Below, piece after piece: positions 11,377-21,821 of a DNA stretch of 34,372 nt. The translations under genes were made by a program, and so were the position numbers. Origin of the DNA: Catenaria anguillulae PL171 (taxonomy: Eukaryota > Blastocladiomycota > Blastocladiomycetes > Blastocladiales > Catenariaceae); contig MCFL01000257.1 in the NCBI GenBank assembly GCA_002102555.1, positions 1 to 34,372 on the forward strand, read 5' to 3'. The notes beneath the pieces are model-generated. The model was not told where the DNA came from, ran no database searches, and saw only the letters and a list, made by a program, of their open reading frames with translations. Numbering within the stretch: the stretch's first letter is position 1; each line of letters opens with the position of its first letter.

Positions 11377-13557
11377 ATGGAAGTTCCAAGTGTGTTTCCA
11401 GATAGACAGACCGATGCAACCATGGAACTCGTGCACACTGCGACGATGGATCGGAGTAAGGCGACTGAGCCGCTCCCGCTCAATGGCGGCGCAAATGAAA
11501 CAGCGTCGGCCACGCGAAACTGCACCGTCTCATTGACAAGCTCTATTGACGTCAACCAGGTTCGTCCGTGATGCGAATGTATCCTGTTGCTCGCTCTGAC
11601 ACTTTGTCGATGGCGGTTGAACCATACACCTGTAGTTCTTTTCACGATCCAAACAATGCAACTTTACAATCAATGACCAGCTCGTTTCCGACGTCGAAGG
11701 CGCTCAAATTACTCGTTTGTCTGTACAGGCAATGGCTCCCATCCACAAGATGTACTCCATGTTTTGAAATCGAGCGTGCTTTCAAGGGACAGACATTTGA
11801 CCCCGTCATTGTGCTTTTCGCAGCTCGATTCAAAACCAAAACGCGGGTGCCTTGGGTGCCCCAGGTACTCTACTACATCACATTAAAAAAGGCCCCAAGA
11901 TATACATGGATACCGGCGAGCTGTTCTGGTCGCAGCTGCATCGGGAAGCTGTTGCGCTCGAAATGGTAGCGGAGAACGCCCCAAACACAGACCTGTTTCC
12001 TCGGCTCATTGGTCGGCTGCATGACGGGATTGGTATGTTGGTAGCCGGAAACACGTTCATTTGAATCCTCCAAACTAACACTCCTCGGTTTTCCGAATGA
12101 CATCTCAGTGATTGAGTATTTTGCGTTGGGCGACGTTGGTTCATTCATTGTACTTGACCACTAAGTTGTTCACTCGCTGCGCCACCAGGAAGGATGTGCT
12201 TGCAAACACCGCGCTCACGGAACATGGACAATCATTGAAAAAAAAAATTAGGACGCTGCCATCAAGAAACAGGTCGAGTTGTCGAGGGCCACAACTTTGC
12301 ACATCTTATGGTCGGTTACAATGGCTGTCGCACATTTAGAAAAGATGGGGTTTGTGCATGGCGACATAAAACGTACGTCCAAGTTATCCATTGTTGCAAA
12401 CATGATTGCGCACTCTGAATGACTTGACTCTGTCTCTGTCTCAAAAGTCGAAAACCTGTTCATTGACAACACTGGCCGCGTGGTTCTTGGAGATTTTGGA
12501 GAGTTTTGGTCGTGGGAAGGGAGACCCTGAGGGGAGGGACACCGGTATGCGTTATCCGGCATTATCTGTTCCATGCATTGACCTTGTAGTAGGCTAACGG
12601 ATCCACTAAATGTCCGCTTTGAATCGCTCATAGATGTACATGTGCAAGGAGCATCTGAACGGCGATAAGGCTGATTCAAGGTTTGACCGGCTTGCGCTGG
12701 TGCCAATGTTCAACATCCTGTTGCGGCAGTGCAGGTCTGCAACACTTTACAAGGACCGGCCGTTGAACCACAAGTGCTACAAAGGAGGTCTCCTCGCGGT
12801 GCGCTCGAGGATGAAACAGTGGGAGTATGACCGCCCGCTGCCTGGCGAGGATGGTGAAGCTGTCATATCGGCATTACTCGACCAAAGTGAGAGCCGTCCA
12901 GTGCGTTTTCACATCAGTTTTCAACTGAGATGTTGCCAAGTTGGCCTTGTTTTCACTCTGCATGTTTGATTCCCAGACGCTTGAGCACTTGGCCAACGAC
13001 GACTTCTTCGCGGATCGTTGCTGTAAAGCGCTGGTTGCAGACATGAAAAAGGTTCAAGCAATGCGGAAAGATGAATCCGCGTCACCGCCCATGCCCATGC
13101 CCGTGCTTTCCAAGGCAAGTAAACGTAAGGCCTCACCCATTTCGACATCAATCGCTACACGTCCACATATTCATACTACAACCGCAAGTGAGTCGGTCCT
13201 CACCCAGCGCCATCACAACAAACGACAACGCGTGCCAAGCCCGAAACTTGACAATGACGGTGGCCTTGCAACAGCTTCCATAGAAATGCAACACCAAACG
13301 AAACCGGCATCATCTCTCGCAAATATGTACCTCAAAACAAGTCAGAATCCCCATTGCCATCACCAACTTCATCACCAAACACTTCCGCCATTGCAAGCAG
13401 TGACAAACCGCAAGCGTCCTCTTCAACTGCCTCCTTATCAACGGCCAACAAAACGGACGATGAGACTGTGTCAATCAAAACTCAAAGTGCACCGCATTCG
13501 TTCCCACCTTGCTCCACTGGCAAGATGCAAGAATCATCAGGCAAGCCCTCATTTTGA
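11377..13557 (+). CDS. Divergent protein kinase, multi-exon, with one frame break
   Basis: Proposed exons: 11377-11559, 11636-11751, 11824-12032, 12109-12149, 12252-12372, 12448-12544, 12634-12900, 12977-13326 and 13401-13557, about 513 aa. Kinase landmarks appear in order across the splice junctions: an alpha-C-like HREAVALEM, a hinge VIEYFALGD, a catalytic loop HGDIKLEN (Asp near 221), DFG near 239, GTPMYMCKE in the place of GTPxYMAPE, and a closing SRPTLEHLANDDFF. HRD is HGD and APE is CKE, so it is an unusual kinase. The N-lobe Gly loop and lysine are not clear. Exon 12448-12544 does not keep frame: DFG and GTP lie in different frames, and a TGA at 12528 interrupts the DFG frame. One base is missing relative to an open reading. 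The Ser/Pro-rich basic tail (KRKASPIS, KRQRVPSP) may be nuclear. The last intron is tentative; without it the ORF runs to 13669. Confidence 0.72.
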
Positions 13558-14026
13558 CGTGCGTGGGCTGATGCATCGGATGACCCACGATTTGCATGAT
13601 GACGCTGGACACGAGCAAGCAGGGGAACTAAGAGGAGCAAGGCAGCAAAGCAAAGGAAAAGTGATATGAAGGGATACATATTCACATTCTTGCTTGTCAC
13701 GATTGGTGTCAATTTTGCTTGCCAGTGGTATGGGAGAATGGGACAAATGCTAGCGAAGAGCCATGTAGTTTGGGAAATGAATCCGGAGTGCAACTCATAA
13801 ACATTTGAGATGGTATAGACACAGCAAGCAAGCGCGTGAAGGCATTGAGTGAGCTGGCCAGTGCCATGGAGGGTGCGTTGTTGGCTTGACAGCGGGCGCC
13901 ACGTCGGATCGGAGGTGCTTGGATCAATCGGTCGCATCGGCGATGCGTATGTCTTCATGTAAATATCCATTGTATCGCATGTGCATCCCCCACCGAGCTT
14001 AAGGCCAGGGCATTGAATGCGACACC
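13558..14026. other. Intergenic, no gene seen
   Basis: Separates the kinase tail from the intronless GTPase gene on the same strand. The ORFs seen here are short and unlike any family. If the last kinase intron is not used, the kinase frame extends to 13669. Confidence 0.45.
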
Positions 14027-16039
14027 ATGAACCCACGCATCCAGTCCGCCAGCAGGTCAAGACTGCGGGCATTGCTCCCGCCGCTGTGCTTCCATGTGCA
14101 ACCAGTTGTCCCATCATGCGCACTGGCGACCCTTGTCCACTTGCCTGCAGGTGGCCATCACCAACGGCGCTTTAGCTCCACTCCTCACCCTTGCCATCTG
14201 CATCTGAACTCCAATCGTGACATCGACATTGGCAAGAATGAGAATGAGCAACAACAAGCCATGCCAGAGGGCTTCTCCCGCTTCGACTTGCAGCACCAGC
14301 AATGCACTGGCTGCGGCGCCTCCTTCCAGTTCGACAACCCACACATTGCCGGCTACCTGACGCCCGCTCGCCTCAACGACTTCAAGTCCCGCACACAAAC
14401 TCAAGCGCACACTGGCTCGCCCGCACCCGCACTCATCTCGGATGCCGATCTCGAAGCCCGTGTCGCCTCGCAAATCATTGACTGGAAGTACATCTCTGCC
14501 TCGCAGCGCAAAAAGCACCTCCGCCGCGCCCGCCATCAGTTGCAACCAACGACCGTCACTCAGCTCGTATGCCAGCGATGCCACGACATCCATCACACCA
14601 ACCACTCGGCCGCCAAGGGACCACCCGTTGTCGCACCTTCAGACCTCGATCTGCGCAAATCCAACCGGTCGCTCTTTATCCACATGGTTGACATGCTCGA
14701 CTTCCCGCTCTCGTACTTTCCTACCTCGCGCATCCTTCCTCGCAATGCCCCGTACTTGCTGGTTTTCAACAAATCTGACCTCTTACCGCTATCCGCCACC
14801 CCTGAGCGCCTCTCCCAGTGGGCCACGCACTTTGCGCGCCGCCTCAAACTCCGCCCAGCTCCTGCAGGTGTGCACGTCATCTCGTCCAAATCGGGCGCAG
14901 GGATCAAGGACCTCATGGCGCACGCCGAGCAACTCCGCAACCGATACGCCTTACGTGACGTGTACTTGCTGGGAGCCACCAATGTCGGCAAGTCCGAGTT
15001 CATCAACTGCCTGCACCGCATGGTCAGGTACCCAAAGACGGCTGGCCAAGTGACTGCATCCCGGGTGCACGGCACGACCGTGGCCAACTTGCCCATCCCA
15101 CTGTCCCGATTTGCAGGCTTGCTGCACGCCGGCGCGGCATCGTTGTCTGTCCCCTCGCTTCCAACAGAATCGCTCGCAGGCGTCAAGGGCCACCTCATTG
15201 ACACCCCAGGCGTCACACTGCCCGCTCGGCTCACGGCAACGCTGCTCGCGGACCCGAAAGACCACAAGCTCGTCCACGTTGCCAAACGGCTTGTTCCCGT
15301 CACATACCGTGTGCCTGCAGGCAAGTCCTTGTTTTTCGGTGGATTGGCCAGGATCGATTACGTTTCGGGGACGGCCGAGTCCCGGTTGGGCATCACTGTG
15401 TGGTCGTCCAATGTGTTGCCTGTGCATGTGACGTCGGTTGGCAAGGCGGATCGGTACTGCGGGATCGAGCGTGGAGAGTCGCAGGTGCAGGAGGAAGAGG
15501 ACGACGATGGCGCGCTCGTTTTGGATCCCGAGGCGTTGAGGGCGGTGGATCATGATAGCACAAAGGCACACGATGATATGGCGGAGGCGCAAGGTGGACC
15601 GGAGGACTTGGGCGAGATGGAACTGGCTCCTGCGCTTCAGCTAGATTTGCTGTCACCCGCCTCTGCCTCCTCATCTGCCGCCGACGTCGCGCCGCCGTCT
15701 GTTGCTCCTGAACCAAGCACAGATTCGGCGGCAATCGAAACCGCCGATCAAGGCCCGCGCATGGACCCAAGTCTCTTACCAAAGATTCTCGTGCCGCCTA
15801 GCGTCAACTCGCGCGCGTCGCTACCTCAATGGAAGCTTGCTGGGTCATGGACCCTGCGCGGCGACGGCATTCAGCGGTCGTGGGCTGACATTGTGGTGGG
15901 CAGTGTTGGGTGGATCAGCATTTCGGGCGACTTTGATCGCGCACGGTTTAGGGTGTACACGCCGGGTGGCAAGGGGGCAGTGGTGAGGGATCCGCTCATG
16001 CCGCATGATTTTGGGTATCCGATGAAGAAGATCGAGTAG
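14027..16039 (+). CDS. Mitochondrial circularly permuted GTPase (NOA1/Gep3/YqeH family)
   Basis: Intronless, 670 aa. The N-terminus is Arg/Ser-rich and lacks acids (ending near RRFSSTP), a likely mitochondrial presequence. A zinc-finger-like pair follows, CTGCGASF (near 93) and CQRCHDIHH (near 184). The GTPase motifs come in permuted order: G4 NKSD (near 248), G5 SSKSGAG (near 286), then G1 GATNVGKS (near 318), a Thr-containing G2 region (HGTTVANL) and G3 DTPG (near 392). This G4-G5-G1-G2-G3 order with an N-terminal zinc finger is the YqeH/NOA1 arrangement. Family members help assemble the small ribosomal subunit; yeast Gep3 and animal NOA1 act in mitochondria. The C-terminal part has an acidic/Ala/Ser insertion (about 485-570) before a conserved-looking end (GWISISGDF). 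The sequence is clean, with no frame problem. Confidence 0.93.
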   Translation: MNPRIQSASRSRLRALLPPLCFHVQPVVPSCALATLVHLPAGGHHQRRFSSTPHPCHLHLNSNRDIDIGKNENEQQQAMPEGFSRFDLQHQQCTGCGASFQFDNPHIAGYLTPARLNDFKSRTQTQAHTGSPAPALISDADLEARVASQIIDWKYISASQRKKHLRRARHQLQPTTVTQLVCQRCHDIHHTNHSAAKGPPVVAPSDLDLRKSNRSLFIHMVDMLDFPLSYFPTSRILPRNAPYLLVFNKSDLLPLSATPERLSQWATHFARRLKLRPAPAGVHVISSKSGAGIKDLMAHAEQLRNRYALRDVYLLGATNVGKSEFINCLHRMVRYPKTAGQVTASRVHGTTVANLPIPLSRFAGLLHAGAASLSVPSLPTESLAGVKGHLIDTPGVTLPARLTATLLADPKDHKLVHVAKRLVPVTYRVPAGKSLFFGGLARIDYVSGTAESRLGITVWSSNVLPVHVTSVGKADRYCGIERGESQVQEEEDDDGALVLDPEALRAVDHDSTKAHDDMAEAQGGPEDLGEMELAPALQLDLLSPASASSSAADVAPPSVAPEPSTDSAAIETADQGPRMDPSLLPKILVPPSVNSRASLPQWKLAGSWTLRGDGIQRSWADIVVGSVGWISISGDFDRARFRVYTPGGKGAVVRDPLMPHDFGYPMKKIE

Positions 16040-16321
16040 CACTTTATTTCTTATTGTGTGAATGCAGTTCATCATTTGCGTCATTGACACCAGCTTGAAG
16101 CACTGGACTCATGTTTGCTAAGTGGACGACAGGTCTCCTCAAGCTCTTCAGCAAAAGACGGGATTGGAGCGGGACGGGGTTTGCTTCTGTTTAGGTCATG
16201 TATTAATACAGACGCCAACTACTATTCATACATGTGGCGGCCCACCGCGAAAACTTCATGACCAATGTCATAATGAAAGTGAGAGAAATCATTGACCAGG
16301 GAATCAAGGAATCGGACTGCG

Positions 16322-18670
16322 TCAACACGTTTGAAAACACAATGGCGAACGCCTCAGGCTGTAGAATACTCCCGACTCTCTGACAACTCGACTGGTTGCC
16401 CTCGCCTTTGTCGCACTTGCCGCATCAAAACTGCCAAAGACTTTACTCGTCACGACCACAATCTCTGTTCCCACACTGTGGGGGCGATCGGTATTGACAG
16501 CGACTTGCAATGCGACATTGTCGCCTTCCTTTGCATTCCACGCAACAGGTATGATTCGCAACTCGAGCGGCGGGTCGGCACCGCCCCGCACTTGCACGGC
16601 GGCATACTCGATCGGTTCCATAAGCGGCAGCCCCGCCGCTCCAAGCGCAAGCCTTGCGCGTCGCTCGCGATCCCGGGTCGCAACGTCCGTGCCGCGCTCC
16701 GTATCGAGCTTGCGCAAGATTGCGGGTGGCGTGGGCCGATACCCAAACACATACATGGTCAATGCGACCATCTCGGCCACGTCTCCCCAAACGCCAAGCA
16801 GCATCAATAGGATGGCCATGACAATGACGAACGCGAGCTCGATCCACGAAATGGCAATCAGCTCGAGAAACACGGCCTGCGGGCCTGCCGGATCCGTCCT
16901 TGTGGTTTCGTTAAAGTGAGCCAGGGCCGGGTCCGCAATGAATCCGTGGTGCTTGGTGTTGCTCAGAAAGGCAAACTCCGGGCGAGGCGATTGCGGATTG
17001 CCCGTTGTTGCATCACGCGACATGCACTTGACCTTGTATGTGGCTTTGGATTCTGTATCGGCCTGGCGCACGTCGTGGAACCGCATCACGGAAAGGATGT
17101 CGCTGGGATAGATGCCCCAGGACCGGGCAGTTGGGTAGCGGACCAGTTTGGTACGGCAAATCTCGGTTCCGCGATGTCCTGGGTCGAAGAAAAAGGTTGC
17201 GTTGCTGGAGAGGATAGCTTGCCGTCCGTCACGGGTTGTGGTGTTTGATGTCGAGTGGAATTCAAGCGTGCACTGTCGGATGGGTTTGATGGGTCCTTTG
17301 AGCAAACTGGGATTGATGGTCGACGAATTGCCAATGGCCGCGGGATTCTCGCGCCCGTCAACAAAGGTCTCAGCGTCAAAGTCGATGGGAAAGTAGGGGA
17401 CTTGCGTGTCTTGGCAGGCGAGTGAAGGCGCATGATCCAGCGGAACAGAGCTGGGCGCGATCTCGTCGTCGCGAAGAATGGCTGCTGCAGTGATGGATCG
17501 AGTCACGATTCGGGCTCGCACGCCGTAAGGGTCGCGGTGAATGCGTCCTCCGAAGGACAGCATGTCGCCTCGGCGGTCCGAAGTCGCGTTGAAGAGAAAG
17601 AAGGTCGATTTTCCTTGTGGGAAGCCCATCTTGTCTCTGGGGTGCATGTGGTAATCATTGTACCACAGCCCCGCCGAATTGGCCTCACCCGCTACTCTTG
17701 GTCTGGGTTGGTACTGGGTGATCCATCGGGAAACGTCATCGGGCGATAATCCACACTCCATGTCGTTAGCGTCAATGTCGCCGCTGGCCGACACGAGCAG
17801 CCCGATTTGCCGACGCGATATCTGGCTGACTGGACCGCGGCCGGGTTGCGCGGCCAAGTAACCAATTGGAATGGGAACGGTCGCAACGCAGCCAGGGATG
17901 CAGGCAGAGTCCAATGACATGTCCAGAAAAAGAATCTCCTGGCCGAAAAATGGAAAGGTCTGGCCCATGTCATTATCCATCAATTCAGGGCTGAACTTGG
18001 TTGGCATCCAGTCGAAGTTGTCGGCCGGTTGAGTTGGGTCTTGCACGTCAACACATGGGCTCCGTGCCAGCGTCACGGCGGCGATTTCGGCGTCCGTAAG
18101 CATGCCAACGGCTTCGGGCCACCATTGCCCTTGACGCAACCTGCTGATATCCATGGTGATGTCAGACAGCACAGAGTACACATCCGATCGATTCATCAAG
18201 GCCCCGACAAATGTGCCCGCGATCAGGTTCCGCTTGGAAAGGTCGGCCGCCGACACGTGGGAATACCTCTTGACGCTGTGCTCCTTTCGAGCCGAAAAGT
18301 AGGTGCTCACCAGCACGTCGAGGCCGCGCGTAACGAGAAAGGCCAGTGCGAACAGCGAACATGCCCACAGCCGAGGGTAAGCTGGGTAGGGTGGACGGTA
18401 GAGCGAACGAATTGCAGCGCGGGCGCCAGCGCCAATTGAAAGCTCCGAGATGAGGAAGATCCCGATACGTTGGGCGAACACAAGGCGAAATGCAATGTCG
18501 GAGATGAAGGCAACGATGACCAAACGGGCAATGGCACTGTAGACGCCATACTCTTTGGGGCCAACCAATACTCCTTCCCCTGTGAAAGTGGATCCCATTG
18601 TCATGTCTGAGGATCGAGCGGGCACAGTGAGCATGCATGCACTGCGCGGCCAGTACGAAGATACATACAT
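16322..18670 (-). CDS. Large hypothetical membrane protein with glycosylatable loop
   Basis: One long open frame of about 782 aa from ATG 18670. It is not recognised. Hydrophobic segments near the N-terminus (SAIARLVIVAFISDIAF, IGIFLISELSIGAGARA, LWACSLFALAFLVTRGL) precede a soluble domain of about 400 residues. That domain has at least five Asn-X-Ser/Thr sites (NRS, NATS, NSST, NTTT, NATF, NETT) and scattered Cys. A long hydrophobic stretch (ISWIELAFVIVMAILLMLLG) and a charged, presumably cytosolic, tail follow. The layout suggests a surface or lumenal protein of the secretory pathway. The start is uncertain: ATG 18604 is nearer the first hydrophobic segment. A small upstream exon from ATG 18719 joined at about 18665/18606 also keeps frame. 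It converges on the GTPase gene with 282 bp between stops. Confidence 0.8.
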   Translation of the reverse strand: MYVSSYWPRSACMLTVPARSSDMTMGSTFTGEGVLVGPKEYGVYSAIARLVIVAFISDIAFRLVFAQRIGIFLISELSIGAGARAAIRSLYRPPYPAYPRLWACSLFALAFLVTRGLDVLVSTYFSARKEHSVKRYSHVSAADLSKRNLIAGTFVGALMNRSDVYSVLSDITMDISRLRQGQWWPEAVGMLTDAEIAAVTLARSPCVDVQDPTQPADNFDWMPTKFSPELMDNDMGQTFPFFGQEILFLDMSLDSACIPGCVATVPIPIGYLAAQPGRGPVSQISRRQIGLLVSASGDIDANDMECGLSPDDVSRWITQYQPRPRVAGEANSAGLWYNDYHMHPRDKMGFPQGKSTFFLFNATSDRRGDMLSFGGRIHRDPYGVRARIVTRSITAAAILRDDEIAPSSVPLDHAPSLACQDTQVPYFPIDFDAETFVDGRENPAAIGNSSTINPSLLKGPIKPIRQCTLEFHSTSNTTTRDGRQAILSSNATFFFDPGHRGTEICRTKLVRYPTARSWGIYPSDILSVMRFHDVRQADTESKATYKVKCMSRDATTGNPQSPRPEFAFLSNTKHHGFIADPALAHFNETTRTDPAGPQAVFLELIAISWIELAFVIVMAILLMLLGVWGDVAEMVALTMYVFGYRPTPPAILRKLDTERGTDVATRDRERRARLALGAAGLPLMEPIEYAAVQVRGGADPPLELRIIPVAWNAKEGDNVALQVAVNTDRPHSVGTEIVVVTSKVFGSFDAASATKARATSRVVRESGVFYSLRRSPLCFQTC

Positions 18671-18719
18671 CAGCGAGAATATGCGGTAATTGCATGTAGT
18701 TCTTGACTTCACTCTCCAT

Positions 18720-19353
18720 GAGACTGCAAAGCAACGGGCTCCGCTTTATTCCTGCCAACTCATGGTCGAACTTTACTTCTGCTCATGTCTCGCAGCGCCA
18801 CACAAGTCGCGAGCATGAGAGAGGCAAACTCGTTCCTGTTTTGAGCATGCAAGGGAGCCGTGAAGTCGGGACAGTGATTCATACAGCATGTTGAACTCGG
18901 GACCGATGGAACGGATGCCTGTGTGGGCTAAGGACAATCCATTGCCTTGCAGATGACGCCTCATGCTCACTGGCAACTTCTCTTCTCTTTGACGCGTTCG
19001 ACATTCGCACAGCCACTTTCCGAATCGTTCCTGCGCCATTCCGCGGCCTTCGAGCAAATCGTTCTCGATTTAGGCGATCCTTCTGCGCACTCTATCAAGA
19101 TTGTGCATGCGGATGCCAACCCGGGCCCACGAAAGAAAAGTCTGGTCTCTTGATGCAATGCCTATGAATACAAACACTGGCCCATCCCCGTTGGCAACAT
19201 AATCCTCCTCCTGCTGCTCCCGCCTCATCAACCAACCACTGACGTCCCGACCTGGCCTCGCCAATCACACAAGACGCGTCCGTCCAAACTGCCCAATCCA
19301 AAGTAAGGCCCATTTTCACATACACTTCGTATTCCTCTGCCTCGCGCTGCACC
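18720..19353. other. Divergent intergenic region, no gene seen
   Basis: About 630 bp between the start of the minus-strand membrane protein and the plus-strand TBC-TLDc gene. Only short shadow-like ORFs are present. It should hold the two promoters; I can assign no element with confidence. Confidence 0.45.
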
Positions 19354-21340
19354 ATGCCCAACCTCGACCTGATTGACCTCAAGCGCTATGAGACGCAAAA
19401 GTCGGACAAGGAAACCTCAAAGACGTGGGACGACGACTCGATCGAAAAGCTGCTCGAGGCACAAAACTTGGCAAAGACCAAGCTCAAGCAAATTGTGCGT
19501 CGTGGCGTCCCCGATGGCATTCGCAGTATCGTGTGGCCAGAGTTTTTGAAGATGCACAAGATGCCCGGTACGCCAAACCATCACCATCGCCGCCGCCTCG
19601 TGGTCGCCATTCATTTTCACTGAACATTTATCGCTCTAGAGTACGAAAAGAATTATACCAAGGCTCTATTCCGCGTCCACGGCAGCAAGCCGCCCGACCA
19701 ACTCTCACTGTGCCCACTCTTTAGCGGGTCCATGTTCACGGAATGGATGTGCTTGACGCAAAAGGGGTACCTGGTCGCTGGCCGCATGCTCTCTGTGATT
19801 GCATACGACTACCCGCACATTGAGTTCTGCCCGTTCCTACCCGTACTCTCTGTGCTCATGCTGCACCACGTCGGGCCCGATGACACGTTTGGATCCATCA
19901 ACTGGATGATTCGCGCAAACATGGCCAAACCCGACTCGTGGGTCTTCTTCCCGACTTACAAGAAGGACATCAAGGCGCTCAACTATGCATTCTCGGAACT
20001 GGTCAAGACGCAACTTCCAAAGGTGTGGAAGCACTTGGAGCTGTTGAACAACACGGACAAGCCGCTGTGGGTGCGGTGGTTTTGCGACTTCTTTATCGGC
20101 GTGCTGCCATTGGACGTTGTGTTCCACATTCTCGATTCCTTCTTGATTGAAGGGTACAAGGTTCTACTGCGGTACGCGCTGGCGCTCGTTGAGCTCCGGT
20201 CGTCGGCCGTGCTAGCATGTGTATCGTGGGATGAAGCCACGGCCGTTTTCAAGCTGGATCCGCCCAAACCGTCTGGGTCGCCCGCCATACTTCCCTCAGC
20301 TCCTCCAAGCGCTCCCTCCCCCGTTTCCCTTTCCGCGTCGTCGCCCGCGGCTCAGCAACAGTCGTCGCCCAACAAGTCTTCTCCACCCTCACCAAACGCA
20401 CAATCGCTTCCATCGCCGACTTCACCCATCCCAGCCAATGCGTGGAAAGGCTCGCGCGAAACCAACATTCCGCAACTCCTCAAGCTCGCCTTCTCGTATA
20501 AGTTCTCGAAAAGAAAACTGCTCGAATTCCGCAACGCGCACCATCTCTCGCGATCGGCGCACCGCGAAGGCTCGCTCCCCGACATCCACAATGGCGCTGC
20601 GCAACTGATTGACTTGCCCAAACTTTTGCACTCGGAGGAATCGGCATTCATGACGACCGATGACTGGCTGCCCCTGTGGCAATGGGTGCCGCCGCGGCAC
20701 CGCGTTGCGGCACTCGAGCTCGCATTCACGACACGCAAGCACGGGCGGTCGCTCGCCACGTTTTACGACTTGTGCCGCGAGCGCGAGCCCACGCTCCTGT
20801 TGATTGAGACCATGGACGGAGACGTCATTGGCGCATACTGCCCCGTGTCCTGGCCGCTGTCGAATCGCGAGTTTAATCGGTTCTTTGGCACGGGCGAAAC
20901 GTTTGTGTTTACGTTGAGGAGGAAGGGAAAGGTCGAGCCAAAGGCATGGCCGTGGGTCTCGGCGTATACGGCCACTTCCCCACAGGTTGCTGGTGGGAAC
21001 GCACAGGCAACGACGCAAGCCGCTGCGGCGACAACCACCGGGACACTGAACTTGACGGCAGCAGATGCGACCAATAGCTTCATGTGGGCGGGCAACAAGG
21101 AATTGATTGTGGGCGGTGGCGGGTACGTGTCATGACATGAGCATTTCTCGTTGGATTCGATGCTGACTTGCTGGAAACCATCTCACCGGTAACAGAAAGA
21201 GCCAAGCGATCTGGATTGAACAGAACATGGTCAAGGGATCCACTGGTCCTTGCTCGACATTCAACAACCAGCCCTTGTGTGGCACTGGGTCATTTGAGAT
21301 TAGTGTGCTTGAGGTGTTCTCATTCCGCCTGACCCAATGA
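19354..21340 (+). CDS. TBC-TLDc protein, TBC1D24-like
   Basis: Three exons, 19354-19567, 19640-21122 and 21196-21340, give 613 aa with clean GT-AG introns of 72-73 nt. A TBC domain (about 45-265) opens with RRGVPDGIRSIVWPEFL. A Ser/Pro/Gln linker (about 270-335) leads to a TLDc domain (about 360-613), recognisable by its C-terminal run: GPCSTFNNQPLC, then FEISVLEVFSF. TBC followed by TLDc is the architecture of TBC1D24/Skywalker, which binds Rab/Arf and phosphoinositides and acts in vesicle traffic; TLDc proteins can also act on V-ATPase or oxidative stress. The usual TBC IxxDxxR and YCQ fingers are missing: the second reads EFCPFLP. It is therefore probably not a classical GAP, as also reported for TBC1D24. 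The last intron splits the TLDc domain, and its exon restores the conserved end. Confidence 0.9.
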
Positions 21341-21821
21341 TGCTGCGGACGCGTTTGGCGTCGGCCAACTCCTCTACTATTTACCCCCAAATCCTGAATC
21401 GTCAACTTGCATATCTGACTTTTTTTACCTTGCAGTTATCTGTCTATGCTTTCCTTTGAGTTTCGCCGTTTGGCGACCTGTTTCATATACCTGACTCGAT
21501 TTCTGTGCTGGTTGCGACTCGGATGCCACAATGAGAGCAGAAGAGTGTTCAAGTTGTCTCGTCGCTCGCTGCGAGTCGCTGCTGCTGCGAGTGGTCGACA
21601 GCCTTTGGCACATGGAGTCTCGTCCCGCTCGCCTTTCTGGCCTGCGGCTGCCACGTCAAGTCTCACGGCGATCCCGAAATGCTGTCGCTGCCAACCAAAA
21701 CCACACGTATGTGTATGGTCAATTGCGAACCACAACAGCTACACATGGCTACACATCAATGTAAAATTCCACTCCAAGCAATCAACTGGCCTTTCATACA
21801 ATCATCAACAGTCGAGCGACC
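21341..21821. other. Intergenic, no gene seen
   Basis: Between the TBC-TLDc stop and the Derlin start on the same strand. ORFs in this stretch are Cys/Arg-rich, overlap each other in several frames and match no family. It should contain the 3' UTR of one gene and the promoter of the next. Confidence 0.5.

Noticed and set aside
11752-11905. Apparent frame break in the kinase N-lobe near a run of A bases
   Set aside because: An intron at 11752-11823 with a strong pyrimidine-rich acceptor joins the frames without any break.
14593-15592. Minus-strand ORFs of more than 200 codons within the NOA1-like gene
   Set aside because: The plus strand encodes permuted GTPase motifs in order; the antisense ORFs have no motif.
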